Of a DNA stretch of 64,000 bases, positions 26,566 through 35,880 are shown piece after piece. The notes beneath the pieces are model-generated. The model searched no databases. It saw nothing but the letters and a program-made list of their open reading frames with translations, and was not told the origin of the DNA. The stretch is from Paenibacillus lentus (GTDB taxonomy: Bacteria; Bacillota; Bacilli; Paenibacillales; Paenibacillaceae), in assembly GCF_003931855.1 (NCBI RefSeq), contig NZ_CP034248.1, positions 1,798,001 through 1,862,000 of the forward strand. Reading direction: 5' to 3'. The translations under genes were made by a program, and so were the position numbers. Position 1 is the stretch's first letter. Every line of letters begins with the position of its first letter.

Positions 26566-27753
26566 CTAATCACATTCATAATAACTGCAAACTACTTGCC
26601 CAACAGCCTTCGCAGCTACGAGGAGTGCATCTTCATCGATTTCAAATTTCGGGTGATGGTTAAAGTAAGGATTTTCTACTCCTTTTGGTGTGCAGGCAAT
26701 ATAGAAGAAGCAAGCTGGGAATTTCTCAGCATAATAAGCAAAGTCCTCGGAAGGGGACATCGCCGGGAACTCCTTCACTTCTTTGATGTCCTGATCATTC
26801 ATATTACGCAAGGTTTCCGCAACCTTAGCTGTAAGCTCAGGATCATTATAGAGAGGTGGATAATCTGGAGTATACGTAAGCTCGCAGGTTACGCCAAACT
26901 GTTCTTCAATCCCTCTTACAATTCGTTTCACTTCTCTTTCGATCGTTTCTTTTGTTTCTACCGTCATATAACGGATATCGCCTTCAAGCTCGACACTGTC
27001 CTTGATCACGTTGAAGGTACCTTTTCCATCAAAGGAGCCAATTGTGATCACCCCGATATCGAATGGACTTAATCTGCGGCTAACTATCGTCTGTGCAGCT
27101 GTAACAAAGTGGGCAGCAGCAACGATGGCATCGTTAGCAAGATGAGGGGAGGAACCATGTCCGCCTCTTCCTTGAACCTTTAATTTCATGTATGCCCGGC
27201 CATTAAAGGAATATCCCGCATGATATCCTACCGTACCTGCAGGTCCCATAGGTAACAAATGAATACCGAAGACGGCATCTAAGTCGTCAATTAAACCAGA
27301 TTCTACGATGCTTTTTGCTCCACCTGGCGGTACCTCTTCTGCATGCTGGTGAATAATTTTGATTGTACCTGGAATAGAGTCCTTTAATTGAATTAAGCAA
27401 TCCGCTAAAACTAATAAGTAAGCCGTGTGTCCGTCATGTCCACATGCATGCATAAGGCCTGGATTTTTAGATTTAAAAGGTACGTCGGCTTCTTCTTCAA
27501 TCGGCAGGGCATCAAAATCTGCGCGTAGGCCAATTGTTTTTCCTGGCTTTCCACCCTGAATAGTTACAACAATGCCATAACCATTTCCAACATTCGTTTG
27601 AATATCAACATCTTTACCTTTATAAAAATCCGCAATATACTTAGCCGTTTTCTCTTCTTTAAACGACAGTTCTGGATTCTGATGCAAATGACGACGGATG
27701 CTGATGATCTCTTCTTTCCGTGATTCTAACATGCTTATTAGTTTACTTTTCAT
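26566..27753 (-). CDS. M20 family amidohydrolase (N-acyl amino acid deacylase type)
   Basis: 395 residues from the ATG at 27753, after AAAGGAGAC. The N-terminus ISIRRHLHQNPELSFKE is the classic M20D opening. Metal ligands: GLMHACGHDGH (Cys and two His), the Glu pair in HQHAEEVPPGG, and a late His in YFNHHPKFEID. The dimerisation/lid domain starts near residue 190 (GRGGHGSSPHLANDAI). Relatives split acyl or indole groups from amino acids (YxeP, HipO, IAA-amino acid hydrolases). It ends the minus-strand series with an MFS transporter and an AraC-type regulator, so substrate uptake and cleavage probably go together. The base composition of this stretch is AT-richer than its surroundings. Confidence 0.9.
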   Translation of the reverse strand: MKSKLISMLESRKEEIISIRRHLHQNPELSFKEEKTAKYIADFYKGKDVDIQTNVGNGYGIVVTIQGGKPGKTIGLRADFDALPIEEEADVPFKSKNPGLMHACGHDGHTAYLLVLADCLIQLKDSIPGTIKIIHQHAEEVPPGGAKSIVESGLIDDLDAVFGIHLLPMGPAGTVGYHAGYSFNGRAYMKLKVQGRGGHGSSPHLANDAIVAAAHFVTAAQTIVSRRLSPFDIGVITIGSFDGKGTFNVIKDSVELEGDIRYMTVETKETIEREVKRIVRGIEEQFGVTCELTYTPDYPPLYNDPELTAKVAETLRNMNDQDIKEVKEFPAMSPSEDFAYYAEKFPACFFYIACTPKGVENPYFNHHPKFEIDEDALLVAAKAVGQVVCSYYECD

Positions 27754-27852
27754 CAATTCCGTCTCCTTTTTAGAGCACAGAATAGAGTAGCCTCTATTCT
27801 GTGCCAAATATTAAAGTGAGCTGAATCTTAACTTGGATATGAACAGTATTTA

Positions 27853-29283
27853 TTAACTGGCGCTTTTTGCTGGTTGTTTGTGCACTGCTTTTTTCGAGGA
27901 AGCTTCCGAAGATTTACCAGCATTTTTGGGCACCATAAACATAATTGATAGAATCGACAGGATACCGAATATTACGTTAACAACAATCCCGATGGATGCT
28001 GCACTTTCAACACTTCCAACTGCTGCTACTGAACTATATACGGTTGCGGAAATGGCAACACCGATCGCACTACCCAGTGAGCTTGCCATTTTATATACGC
28101 CGGCAGCTTCACCCACTTTGTTGGCTGGTGCATTAGACACGGAGGTATCTGTGGAAGGTGTTGCATAGATACCCAGTCCAAGACCGAATAAAGCAAAGCC
28201 GATAAATACGACAACGGTATACGTAAATCCAGGCAAGAATGTTAAGCCCATCATAGCTACCCCAACCGTTGTGATTAGAGCGCCCCAAACCATCGGTGCT
28301 TTCGCGCCTACCTTTTGCAAAATTTTCTCTCCGACACGAATCATCGCAAGAACAGCTACTAGGTAACCAATGGATAACATGCCGGATTGGAATGCAGTGA
28401 ATCCACGACCTACCTGAACATACGTATTCGCAACAACAAGTGTTCCGGCAATGGCGTTCAATAGGAAGTTCGAGAAGGTTGCCCCAGCGTATGGTTTATT
28501 TTTAAACAAAGAGAAATCAATGAGTGCAATATCTTTCTTTTTCTCCACTTTGAAGAAGACAACTGCTGAAACAACAGTTACGATTGCAAGGATAATGGAG
28601 ATTGGGCTTGTCCAGCCCAGGTCTGCGCCGAACGTGATGAATACGTTTAATGCGACCATAGTAATCGCAAAGATCACTAGTCCACTGTAATCAAATTTGA
28701 ATTTACCTGTTCCTTCAGCCTTGCTCTCTGGTGTATCTTTAATTAGCCACATTCCAAGCAGAGCAAAAATCACGGAGAAGATAAAGATCCACTTCCAGCC
28801 CATATAGGTTGCAATGGCACCACCCGCGAAAGAACATACACCAGAACCGCCCCAAGATCCAATGGACCAATAACTAAGTGCGCGTTGCCTTTCTTTCCCA
28901 TCGAAGTAAGCCTTCATTAAGGCAATCGTTGCTGGCATAATACAAGCAGCAGAAAGTCCTTGAATGACACGCCCAACAATTAACAATGTGGCTCCTTGCG
29001 CGAATATCAGACATAAGGAACCGATAATACTTAAAATTAACCCTAAATACGTAATTTTCTTGCGTCCAATTTTATCGGCAATTCCACCAGCAGCTACAAT
29101 AAACATCCCTGAGAATAAGGCTGTCAAGCTAATAGCTATATTCAGCGTTCCATATGAAACCCCTAAGTCGGATTGAACAGCAGGGACGACATTGACCATC
29201 GCTTGTGCAAAAAGCCAGAAAGTGATAACCCCAAACACAATCCCTGTGATCAGCTTATTCGTACCCTTATAATTGTCCACCAC
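27853..29283 (-). CDS. MFS transporter
   Basis: 476 residues from a GTG at 29283, seven bases after GGGGAGG. Upstream codons also read open, but the first 29 residues would be unlike an MFS N-terminus. TM1 begins near LITGIVFGVITFWLFAQAM. MFS signatures: GGIADKIGRKKITYLG between TM2 and TM3, GRVIQGLSAACIMPATIALM in TM4 and motif C, and ending with a Lys/Ser-rich tail. Length suggests a 12-14 helix carrier of the drug/metabolite type. The M20 amidohydrolase gene lies 99 bp downstream on the same strand, so the carried substrate may be an N-acyl amino acid. An inverted repeat about 100 bp upstream is a candidate operator. Confidence 0.88.
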   Translation of the reverse strand: MVDNYKGTNKLITGIVFGVITFWLFAQAMVNVVPAVQSDLGVSYGTLNIAISLTALFSGMFIVAAGGIADKIGRKKITYLGLILSIIGSLCLIFAQGATLLIVGRVIQGLSAACIMPATIALMKAYFDGKERQRALSYWSIGSWGGSGVCSFAGGAIATYMGWKWIFIFSVIFALLGMWLIKDTPESKAEGTGKFKFDYSGLVIFAITMVALNVFITFGADLGWTSPISIILAIVTVVSAVVFFKVEKKKDIALIDFSLFKNKPYAGATFSNFLLNAIAGTLVVANTYVQVGRGFTAFQSGMLSIGYLVAVLAMIRVGEKILQKVGAKAPMVWGALITTVGVAMMGLTFLPGFTYTVVVFIGFALFGLGLGIYATPSTDTSVSNAPANKVGEAAGVYKMASSLGSAIGVAISATVYSSVAAVGSVESAASIGIVVNVIFGILSILSIMFMVPKNAGKSSEASSKKAVHKQPAKSAS

Positions 29284-29381
29284 ATCTAGACCTCCCCAAA
29301 TTTTAACTAAATTTTTAACGTTTGGTTTAATAAAAATAGTGAAAGCGGAAACAACTAGATTTAACAACAAAGCTTTATTGT

Positions 29382-29406
29382 ATTTCTATACTACGATTAT
29401 AGAAAT
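29382..29406. promoter_or_regulatory. Inverted repeat upstream of the MFS gene
   Basis: ATTTCTATA (29382-29390), a seven-base spacer, and TATAGAAAT (29398-29406) form a perfect 9-bp inverted repeat in the promoter region of the MFS/M20 genes. It could be a regulator binding site; AraC proteins more often use direct repeats, so the binder is uncertain. Confidence 0.4.
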
Positions 29407-29410
29407 TTAA

Positions 29411-29450
29411 GCAAAATAAAGAGAGTCGATTTTTGTGCTAATCGCTCTCT
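29411..29450 (-). terminator. Terminator of the AraC-type gene
   Basis: On the minus strand AGAGAGCGAT pairs with ATCGACTCTCT (one unpaired A) and is followed by TTTATTTTG. It separates the AraC-type gene from the MFS promoter. Confidence 0.7.
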
Positions 29451-29551
29451 GATAAGGATCAAAATTAATCTAACATTTTGTATGTGAAAAATTTGGGTGT
29501 GAGTTTTTGACTTTCATGACCATGGGATTAACCTTTAGGGAGGATAAGAGG

Positions 29552-31999
29552 TCAGTAGACTTTTCGAATTTCAAAAAAGTGAATAGCATTACTAGTTAAA
29601 TAGGAATAAAATGACCAATCATTTTCAACCGATTCATCAAAGATCTCTAGGGAAGGTCTACTGGAATTAATAATGTAATCCATGATCTCCGCATCCATAC
29701 CATACTTACTGTTCAAATTCCGCCATTTAGTGTATAGGGCTCCATGATTTTTATCAAATACATACTTACGTACTTGATAATCTCCTTTTGGCATTCCTGA
29801 TATCGTTACATGAATTTCTTTATTGAGTTTTTGCAGGAATGCCTCTTCAATGGATAAATAAGGATTGATAACATTGCAATTCATCAGGATCAACTGGTAT
29901 CCCCGCTCATTTCTTGTCATAATGTAATCCTGATCCTGTGCAACAACTTCACCACGAAGCCGCTTTAAGAACATTAAAGCAAAATAAGCTGGACGTTTGC
30001 CCTTTAAATAATGGAATAATTCGATACCATCCATTCGGTAGCGCTGACCTTTCTCTGCGTTCTCATGTACGATGGTATTAATCCAAAAAGCAACTGTTCT
30101 CACATCATGGGATATATCCAAAATATTTTTTAAAATCAATGCGCCGCGGAAAAATGTCCCGTTTGTAAACCGAGTATCACCTGAGAGGGTATTCCAGGAA
30201 ACAAGATGCAGCGGTTTTTCGATATGGTTCCTCTTCAAGTAGAGCTTCAACTTATTTGTTTTTTCCTTGATATAATCTTCCGCTACATCGAAATTTAATT
30301 CCGCCATTTCTTTAAAGTTAATAACCTCATTTTGATTGGCCTCATAACCGATAAAATCAATGAACTCATTATGCTCTAGCTGCCACTTGTGATGATTACT
30401 CGTCATTCCTTTGTGGAAGGAAAAGGGCATATACACGCCGACATGGATCGAGGGAGCCAGTGTTTTTAATACTTGATGTAGTTTTAAATACAATCTCCGA
30501 AGTTCTTTGGGATCAACTCCTGTGTAATATGGCTCGTAAAACATGACATGCCATTGATTAACAAAAGATTCTCCGTAAAGTTGTAAGCAATGCTTCATGA
30601 AATGAACAAGCTTTGTGAAATACTGTTCTTCCTCTCTTGCAATATCTATATAATTTACCCTTATAAATAAAGATAGATCATGCTTGATCATAAATGCCAA
30701 TGCACTATCTATATTAAAGTATGGTGATGTGGATGGAATCTCTTCATCAGTCTCCACCTCGGGTGGAATGGCCTTATTACTGATAAGGTGGCGGACTCCA
30801 ATATATTTTAACCGCAAATCCCTTTTGACATCTAATACTTGAGAACGAACATCTTCTTTTAATAACTCGAAAATTTCTCCGATAATAAGAATGGAATAGG
30901 GATCGTTTAGGCTCACTGGCTCAAGTGGAGACAGAGATATTGGCAGCTTTTCATACTTTGTTTCTGTATGGGTATAAGATTTGGAATCATCCAAATCCAT
31001 AGTGCTTAACTTTGCTATTATCTCCGATGATTGGATAAGATTCGAAACATCCTCTTTGCTATAGCTTTGAACCGAATCCTCCTTTTGAACAATATGACTG
31101 TCTCGATAAACATGGGGTGTCATACCATACACTTCTTTGAAATAATTAGTAAAAGACTTTGTATTGGGAAAACCATTATTCATCGCGATTTGTGAAATGG
31201 TGTCTGTTGTATAAAGTAAATCCTTCATACTATGCTTAAGTCTAATATTCATTAAGTAACGACTAAAACCCATCTCCAATTTCTGTTTAAAATAGCGGGA
31301 TAAATAGCTTGGCGAAAAAAAGTATCTCTTGGCAACTTCCTCTAATGTAATCATCTGATCGTAGTTTTTTTCCATATAATCAATGATTTGCCTTAGACGC
31401 CGATCACCTGTATCGATTTTCTGAATGACACTTCCTTCTTCTTTAAAGCTACGTATCAAAATAAGTAGGAGTTGGCAGATATAGCCATTGACCTCTATTC
31501 TGTAACATTCATCCTGTCTGTAGTAACTAATCATTATATTCGCTAATAGTTTACGAATGGCCAAAATCATACTTTCTCTTCCAAGATCAGCTTCTCTTGA
31601 ATAGCATTCAAACCGCTGATTGCGATAATCAACATAGTAATGATTCATGAAGGCGTCGGATATAGACAGGATCATGACCTTACTCTGTTCATTTCCTTGA
31701 ACCTGATATAGCTGATGATGATTAATGACAAGAAAATCGTTTTCTTCCATTTGATAAAAGCGACTGGAAGTCTCAATTTTTAATTCACCATGAATGACCA
31801 AAATTAATTGAATCCCTTTATTGATTCTGGGAACCAATAACTTTATATGTTGAAATGATATTTGAAAATCTGACAATGCATTGTTCACCCTAAATCCCCC
31901 CAATCGCACAGATCTAGTCCTCATCTGATTTAATTCATTTTGAAGAAATTTAGAAGAGTTAGTCAAGTACTTTTTAATGGGACTTACTGAAATGGCCAA
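29552..31999 (-). CDS. AraC family regulator with N-terminal cupin and C-terminal GH39-like domain
   Basis: 815 residues from a TTG with AGGA upstream (start uncertain). Residues about 50-130 look like an AraC cupin sensor (IQLILVIHGELKIETSS). The two HTHs lie at about 205-300 (ITLEEVAKRYFFSPSYLSRYFK and TISQIAMNNGFPNTKSFTNYF, each shortened here in meaning to the helix pairs). From about 380 the sequence resembles a GH39 beta-xylosidase TIM barrel. The acid/base position is kept (WHVMFYEPYYTG), but where the family has TEWN the protein has VSWNTL, so the nucleophile Glu is lost. It probably senses a sugar or glycoside without cutting it. Its likely targets are the adjacent MFS and M20 genes. 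Confidence 0.8.
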   Translation of the reverse strand: MAISVSPIKKYLTNSSKFLQNELNQMRTRSVRLGGFRVNNALSDFQISFQHIKLLVPRINKGIQLILVIHGELKIETSSRFYQMEENDFLVINHHQLYQVQGNEQSKVMILSISDAFMNHYYVDYRNQRFECYSREADLGRESMILAIRKLLANIMISYYRQDECYRIEVNGYICQLLLILIRSFKEEGSVIQKIDTGDRRLRQIIDYMEKNYDQMITLEEVAKRYFFSPSYLSRYFKQKLEMGFSRYLMNIRLKHSMKDLLYTTDTISQIAMNNGFPNTKSFTNYFKEVYGMTPHVYRDSHIVQKEDSVQSYSKEDVSNLIQSSEIIAKLSTMDLDDSKSYTHTETKYEKLPISLSPLEPVSLNDPYSILIIGEIFELLKEDVRSQVLDVKRDLRLKYIGVRHLISNKAIPPEVETDEEIPSTSPYFNIDSALAFMIKHDLSLFIRVNYIDIAREEEQYFTKLVHFMKHCLQLYGESFVNQWHVMFYEPYYTGVDPKELRRLYLKLHQVLKTLAPSIHVGVYMPFSFHKGMTSNHHKWQLEHNEFIDFIGYEANQNEVINFKEMAELNFDVAEDYIKEKTNKLKLYLKRNHIEKPLHLVSWNTLSGDTRFTNGTFFRGALILKNILDISHDVRTVAFWINTIVHENAEKGQRYRMDGIELFHYLKGKRPAYFALMFLKRLRGEVVAQDQDYIMTRNERGYQLILMNCNVINPYLSIEEAFLQKLNKEIHVTISGMPKGDYQVRKYVFDKNHGALYTKWRNLNSKYGMDAEIMDYIINSSRPSLEIFDESVENDWSFYSYLTSNAIHFFEIRKVY

Positions 32000-32101
32000 C
32001 GACTGGAATTCCTGCTAATTCATCTATTTACATAAATCATAAAAAAGTTTAAAATGAATATAAAGTTTCTCAAGGGAAAAATTATTTCCCTAGTCCAAAA
32101 A

Positions 32102-32116
32102 TGATTATCGTTCTCA
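32102..32116. promoter_or_regulatory. Fur/PerR-like box, distal
   Basis: TGATTATCGTTCTCA matches the 7-1-7 pattern TGATAAT-N-ATTATCA with three differences and sits in the core AAATGATTATCGTTCTCAAT that resembles classical Fur boxes. It lies 106 bp before the P1B4 ATPase. Confidence 0.55.
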
Positions 32117-32120
32117 ATTA

Positions 32121-32153
32121 CATGCTGCTCCGGGATGCTCCCGGGGCAGCATG
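32121..32153 (+). terminator. Strong hairpin between the two Fur/PerR-like boxes
   Basis: CATGCTGC (32121-32128) pairs with GCAGCATG (32146-32153), with an inner CGGGA/TCCCG stem. Only a weak T stretch (ATTTT) follows some bases later, so it may be a weak terminator or a leader structure. Confidence 0.4.
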
Positions 32154-32176
32154 TGCCATTTTAAGGGCACTAACAA

Positions 32177-32191
32177 TAGTATTCATTCTCA
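32177..32191. promoter_or_regulatory. Fur/PerR-like box, proximal
   Basis: TAGTATTCATTCTCA shares the 10-mer TTCTCAATTA with the distal box (32111-32120 and 32186-32195). It lies about 30 bp before the P1B4 ATPase start, where bound repressor would block transcription. Confidence 0.5.
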
Positions 32192-32221
32192 ATTAGTTAC
32201 CAGATCAAGGGAGGAGATATC

Positions 32222-34159
32222 ATGCAAGCAATACACAAAGGGGTACCTGCAGTTCAACAATCGTCGAAGCTGCCTGATCCGAGAAAACGTCGTCGCCACT
32301 CGCTGCTAAGCATGCTGCGGCATCGCGAAATTGTTCTGGCCTTGGGCAGCGGCCTGCTTATGCTGACAGCCTGGGGAGTAGGATCAATCTCGCAGACGGT
32401 ATCCGTGTTTATCTATGTTGCCGCTTATTTTATGGGGGGATTTCTCCAGGCAAAGGAAGGGCTGGAGACGTTAATTAAGGAACGTGATCTGGATGTTAAC
32501 CTGCTTATGATTGCCGCAGCCTTGGGGGCGGCTTCTATTGGCTACTGGAATGAAGGCGCAATGCTTATATTCATCTTTGCCTTGAGCGGGGCGCTGGAGT
32601 CTTTTGCAAGCGAACGTAGCCAGAAGGATATTTCAGAGCTTATTTCCTTAAAGCCGGAGACGGCGGTAAGGGTGGGAGAGGATGGCATGAAGGTCGTCGC
32701 TGTAGAAGATTTGGTCATCGGTGATTTGCTGATTGTGAAGCCGGGCGAAATTATTCCAGCGGATGGCTTAGTGCGCAGTGGGGGCTCCGCCGTAAACCAA
32801 GCTACGATTACCGGTGAATCCATTCCCGTGGATAAATCGATCGGAGACAATGTGTTTGCGGGGACTTTGAATGGGGAAGGTGCCTTGTATGTTGAAGTAA
32901 CGAGCCCTGCGGAAGGAACCTTATTCGCCAAAATTATCGCATTGGTGGAGCAGGCGCAGAATGAAACACCGGAATCCCAGCGATTCATCAAGCGGCTGGA
33001 AGGCGTTTATGCCAAAGTCGTTGTGGCGGCCACGGCAGGTCTTATCTTGTTAGCTCCGTTGCTGTTAGGCTGGAGCTGGTCGTTCACTTTCTATAAAGCG
33101 ATGGTCTTTCTTGTCGTTGCTTCACCTTGCGCACTGGTCTCTTCGGTTATGCCGGCGATGCTCTCGGCCATGTCGAAAAGCGCCAGGAAGGGAGTTCTAT
33201 TCAAAGGCGGAGCTCATATGGACAACTTAGGCAATACACAAGTAGTGGCATTTGATAAGACCGGGACGCTGACAGCTGGACAGCCGGTGGTTACAGAGCT
33301 ATTTGTGGCCGAAGGGTATGACCGTTTGGAAGTACTGGCGGCATGTGCCTCCGCAGAGAGCTTATCCGAGCACCCGCTTGCCCGGGCTATCGTAGAACGT
33401 GCTGCTATTGAAGGTGTGCAGCTAAGGGAAGCGGAGGATATGAAATCGATCACGGGCTGGGGCATTGAGGCTAGGGTCGACGGACGAATATGGCGGATCG
33501 GGAAGGCGGAAGAGCATGATGCTGCGATGCCTGACGGATTGTTGGCACGACTGAAAAAATTGGCGTCGGAGGGCAACACCGTCTCTCTTATTATGCAGGA
33601 CAATAATTATGTAGGTCTTATTGCTCTCCAAGACACCCTTCGATCTCAAGCAGTAGCTGTTATTTCCAAATTGCGTGAAATGGGGATTGCTACGGTTATG
33701 CTGACGGGAGACCGTAGTGAGACGGCCAAGGCGGTAGCGAGAGCAGCTGGCGTGGATCAGGCATTCGGCGATTTATTGCCAGAAGATAAGGTCAATCATA
33801 TTAAAAATTTGCGGAAGAAGCACGGTCATATTGTCATGGTTGGGGACGGTGTCAATGATGCTCCTGCTCTGGCCGCTGCGACGGTTGGCATGGCTATGGG
33901 GGGCGGTGGAACAGGGGCTGCTTTGGAGGTTGCGGATGTCGTACTCATGAACGATAATCTGGAGATGGTTGCTGAAACGGTGGCACTGGCTCGCCGTGCT
34001 CGTAAAATCGTGAAGCAGAATCTCGTTTTCGCGGCTGGCATCATTCTTACCTTGATTATTGGGAACTTCGTGCAAGGAATATCACTTCCTCTCGGTGTAA
34101 TTGGGCATGAAGGTAGCACGCTTCTCGTCATTTTAAACGGACTACGTCTGCTTCGTTGA
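32222..34159 (+). CDS. pfeT: P1B4-type metal-transporting ATPase (PfeT/ZosA-like)
   Basis: 645 residues. No N-terminal CxxC metal-binding domain; the N-terminus is basic. TGES actuator motif ITGESIPVD near residue 200, the membrane motif ASPCALV near 300, phosphorylation site DKTGTLTAG near 345, hinge GDGVNDAPAL, and the last helix motif GHEGSTLLVILNG. SPC plus HEGST without an N-terminal domain defines the P1B4 subgroup, which exports Fe2+ or Co2+ (PfeT of B. subtilis, formerly ZosA; PerR- and Fur-linked). Two Fur/PerR-like boxes sit upstream. The symbol rests on subgroup motifs, size and control region; zinc or cobalt as main substrate is not excluded. GGGAGGAG precedes the ATG. Confidence 0.85.
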   Translation: MQAIHKGVPAVQQSSKLPDPRKRRRHSLLSMLRHREIVLALGSGLLMLTAWGVGSISQTVSVFIYVAAYFMGGFLQAKEGLETLIKERDLDVNLLMIAAALGAASIGYWNEGAMLIFIFALSGALESFASERSQKDISELISLKPETAVRVGEDGMKVVAVEDLVIGDLLIVKPGEIIPADGLVRSGGSAVNQATITGESIPVDKSIGDNVFAGTLNGEGALYVEVTSPAEGTLFAKIIALVEQAQNETPESQRFIKRLEGVYAKVVVAATAGLILLAPLLLGWSWSFTFYKAMVFLVVASPCALVSSVMPAMLSAMSKSARKGVLFKGGAHMDNLGNTQVVAFDKTGTLTAGQPVVTELFVAEGYDRLEVLAACASAESLSEHPLARAIVERAAIEGVQLREAEDMKSITGWGIEARVDGRIWRIGKAEEHDAAMPDGLLARLKKLASEGNTVSLIMQDNNYVGLIALQDTLRSQAVAVISKLREMGIATVMLTGDRSETAKAVARAAGVDQAFGDLLPEDKVNHIKNLRKKHGHIVMVGDGVNDAPALAAATVGMAMGGGGTGAALEVADVVLMNDNLEMVAETVALARRARKIVKQNLVFAAGIILTLIIGNFVQGISLPLGVIGHEGSTLLVILNGLRLLR

Positions 34160-34338
34160 AGCAGACCAGTCCGTCTTGATTCATGAATCCTTCATGTAAC
34201 CTTCACTGAACACCGCTATTACAAATGTTGACCTTGGCTACTCATTCCAACATAATAAAGATTAGATGTTAACAATATTTATTATTTCATATATTGATCT
34301 AGTACTTGCGTGAATTTGCTTGGAGGAGGACGTTATAC

Positions 34339-35289
34339 ATGTATAAGTCTATTATTATCGGAACTGGACCAGCAGGGCTGACGGCAGCAATTTATTTGGC
34401 TCGTGCGAATTTGAACCCGCTTGTTATTGAAGGGCCTCAGCCTGGAGGTCAATTGACGACGACGACGGATGTAGAGAACTTTCCTGGTTTCCCGGATGGA
34501 ATTTTAGGGCCGGAATTGATGGATAACATGCGCAAGCAGGCGGAACGTTTCGGTGCTGAATTCCGTACGGGTTGGGTGAATTCGGTTGATCTGAGCAATC
34601 GTCCGTTCAAGTTGCAGGTAGAAGGCTTGGGAGAATTGGTGTCTGAGACGTTGGTTATTTCGACAGGGGCAACCGCTAAATATTTAGGAATTCCGGGTGA
34701 GCAGGACAATGTGGGCCGGGGCGTCAGCACCTGCGCGACCTGCGACGGTTTCTTCTTTCGTGGCAAGGAAATTATCGTCATCGGCGGCGGAGATTCTGCG
34801 CTGGAGGAAGCTGGCTTCTTAACCCGGTTCGCTTCTAAAGTAACGCTGGTTCATCGTCGTGACGAGCTGCGTGGCTCGAAAATTATGCAAGACCGTGTAC
34901 GTGCTAACGAGAAGGTGGAATGGGCCCTAAATCGCACACCGCTTGAGGTGCTTACGAATGAAATGGGCGTAACAGGCCTTAAAGTACGCAACAATGCGAC
35001 CGGCGAAGAGGAAATCATCGAGGCCAGCGGCGTATTCGTAGCGATCGGCCATCATCCGAATACGGCCTTCCTTGGCGGCCAGATCGATACGGATGAGAAC
35101 GGCTATATCGTGGTGAAGCCGGGAACGACCGAGACGAACGTACCGGGAGTGTTCGCTTGCGGCGATGTGCAGGATACCCGTTATCGTCAGGCAGTTACTG
35201 CTGCGGGCAGCGGCTGTATGGCGGCGCTTGATTGTGAGAAATTTATTGAGAGCATAGAGCATGAGGCAGAGACGACAACTGTAAAATAA
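34339..35289 (+). CDS. trxB: Thioredoxin-disulfide reductase
   Basis: 316 residues from the ATG at 34339, after GGAGGAGG; an earlier in-frame ATG lacks a site. FAD-binding GTGPAGLTAAIYLARA at the N-terminus, redox-active CATCDGFFF near residue 135, NADPH-binding GGGDSALEE, and the final FAD motif GVFACGDVQD. It transfers electrons from NADPH to thioredoxin in the cytosol. The P1B4 ATPase upstream and this gene both fit oxidative and metal stress, but a separate promoter region lies between them. It ends at a perfect palindromic terminator. Confidence 0.96.
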   Translation: MYKSIIIGTGPAGLTAAIYLARANLNPLVIEGPQPGGQLTTTTDVENFPGFPDGILGPELMDNMRKQAERFGAEFRTGWVNSVDLSNRPFKLQVEGLGELVSETLVISTGATAKYLGIPGEQDNVGRGVSTCATCDGFFFRGKEIIVIGGGDSALEEAGFLTRFASKVTLVHRRDELRGSKIMQDRVRANEKVEWALNRTPLEVLTNEMGVTGLKVRNNATGEEEIIEASGVFVAIGHHPNTAFLGGQIDTDENGYIVVKPGTTETNVPGVFACGDVQDTRYRQAVTAAGSGCMAALDCEKFIESIEHEAETTTVK

Positions 35290-35335
35290 AAATAAATACA
35301 CGGCATGGAGATCATCAATAATTGCTGGAACAAGT

Positions 35336-35365
35336 AAGAGGAGAACGGATATCCGTTCTCCTCTT
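35336..35365. terminator. Perfect 30-bp palindrome, bidirectional terminator
   Basis: AAGAGGAGAACGGAT (35336-35350) is immediately followed by its exact reverse complement (35351-35365). It lies between convergent trxB and the small membrane gene. Confidence 0.8.
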
Positions 35366-35403
35366 GAATTCTATGATGTGATAACGATGTTGGATAAATT
35401 ATG

Positions 35404-35601
35404 TCAGACAAACAGACCGACAACAAGCTGAAATACGATATAACTGACAATTCCGCCGCCGATCAAGATGAATCCGCTTTTCTTCCGTCCTTGGAACAGG
35501 CGCAGCAGACCCAAGCTGCCCAATGGGGCGATGATCAGGATAAAAAACATCACAGTAATGAAAAGCTGAACGGAAATGTCCGATATATTTACTATAGTCA
35601 T
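35404..35601 (-). CDS. Small two-helix membrane protein
   Basis: 65 residues; GGGGAG lies before the ATG at 35601. Two hydrophobic segments: about 12-35 (LFITVMFFILIIAPLGSLGL) and about 44-63 (FILIGGGIVSYIVFQLVVGL), joined by a short basic loop (RLFQGRKKSG). No family is recognised. It is a single gene convergent with trxB. A second overlapping frame on this strand was set aside because this one has the hydrophobic pattern and the better start. Confidence 0.65.
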   Translation of the reverse strand: MTIVNISDISVQLFITVMFFILIIAPLGSLGLLRLFQGRKKSGFILIGGGIVSYIVFQLVVGLFV

Positions 35602-35880
35602 ACACTTGTCTCCCCGTTTTCTATTATGGCTGACTGTGCAATGATATTTATCACACTATTAACATGTTTTATATTATACCTAAACTGTTATCCAAATAAA
35701 AGGAAATCGGATAGGAAAATAAGGCATATTAGCGTCTTTTTTTGTCAGCGGATCTAGGTGGTGAGGAAAGGGGAGGAGCATGGAGGATTCGACAAAACTA
35801 GAAGGCCTTTTCACATTAGGGTATGTTACAATGGGCTTGAACAACGAGATTTCGTATATTTCATGTAGAAGGGTTGGGAG

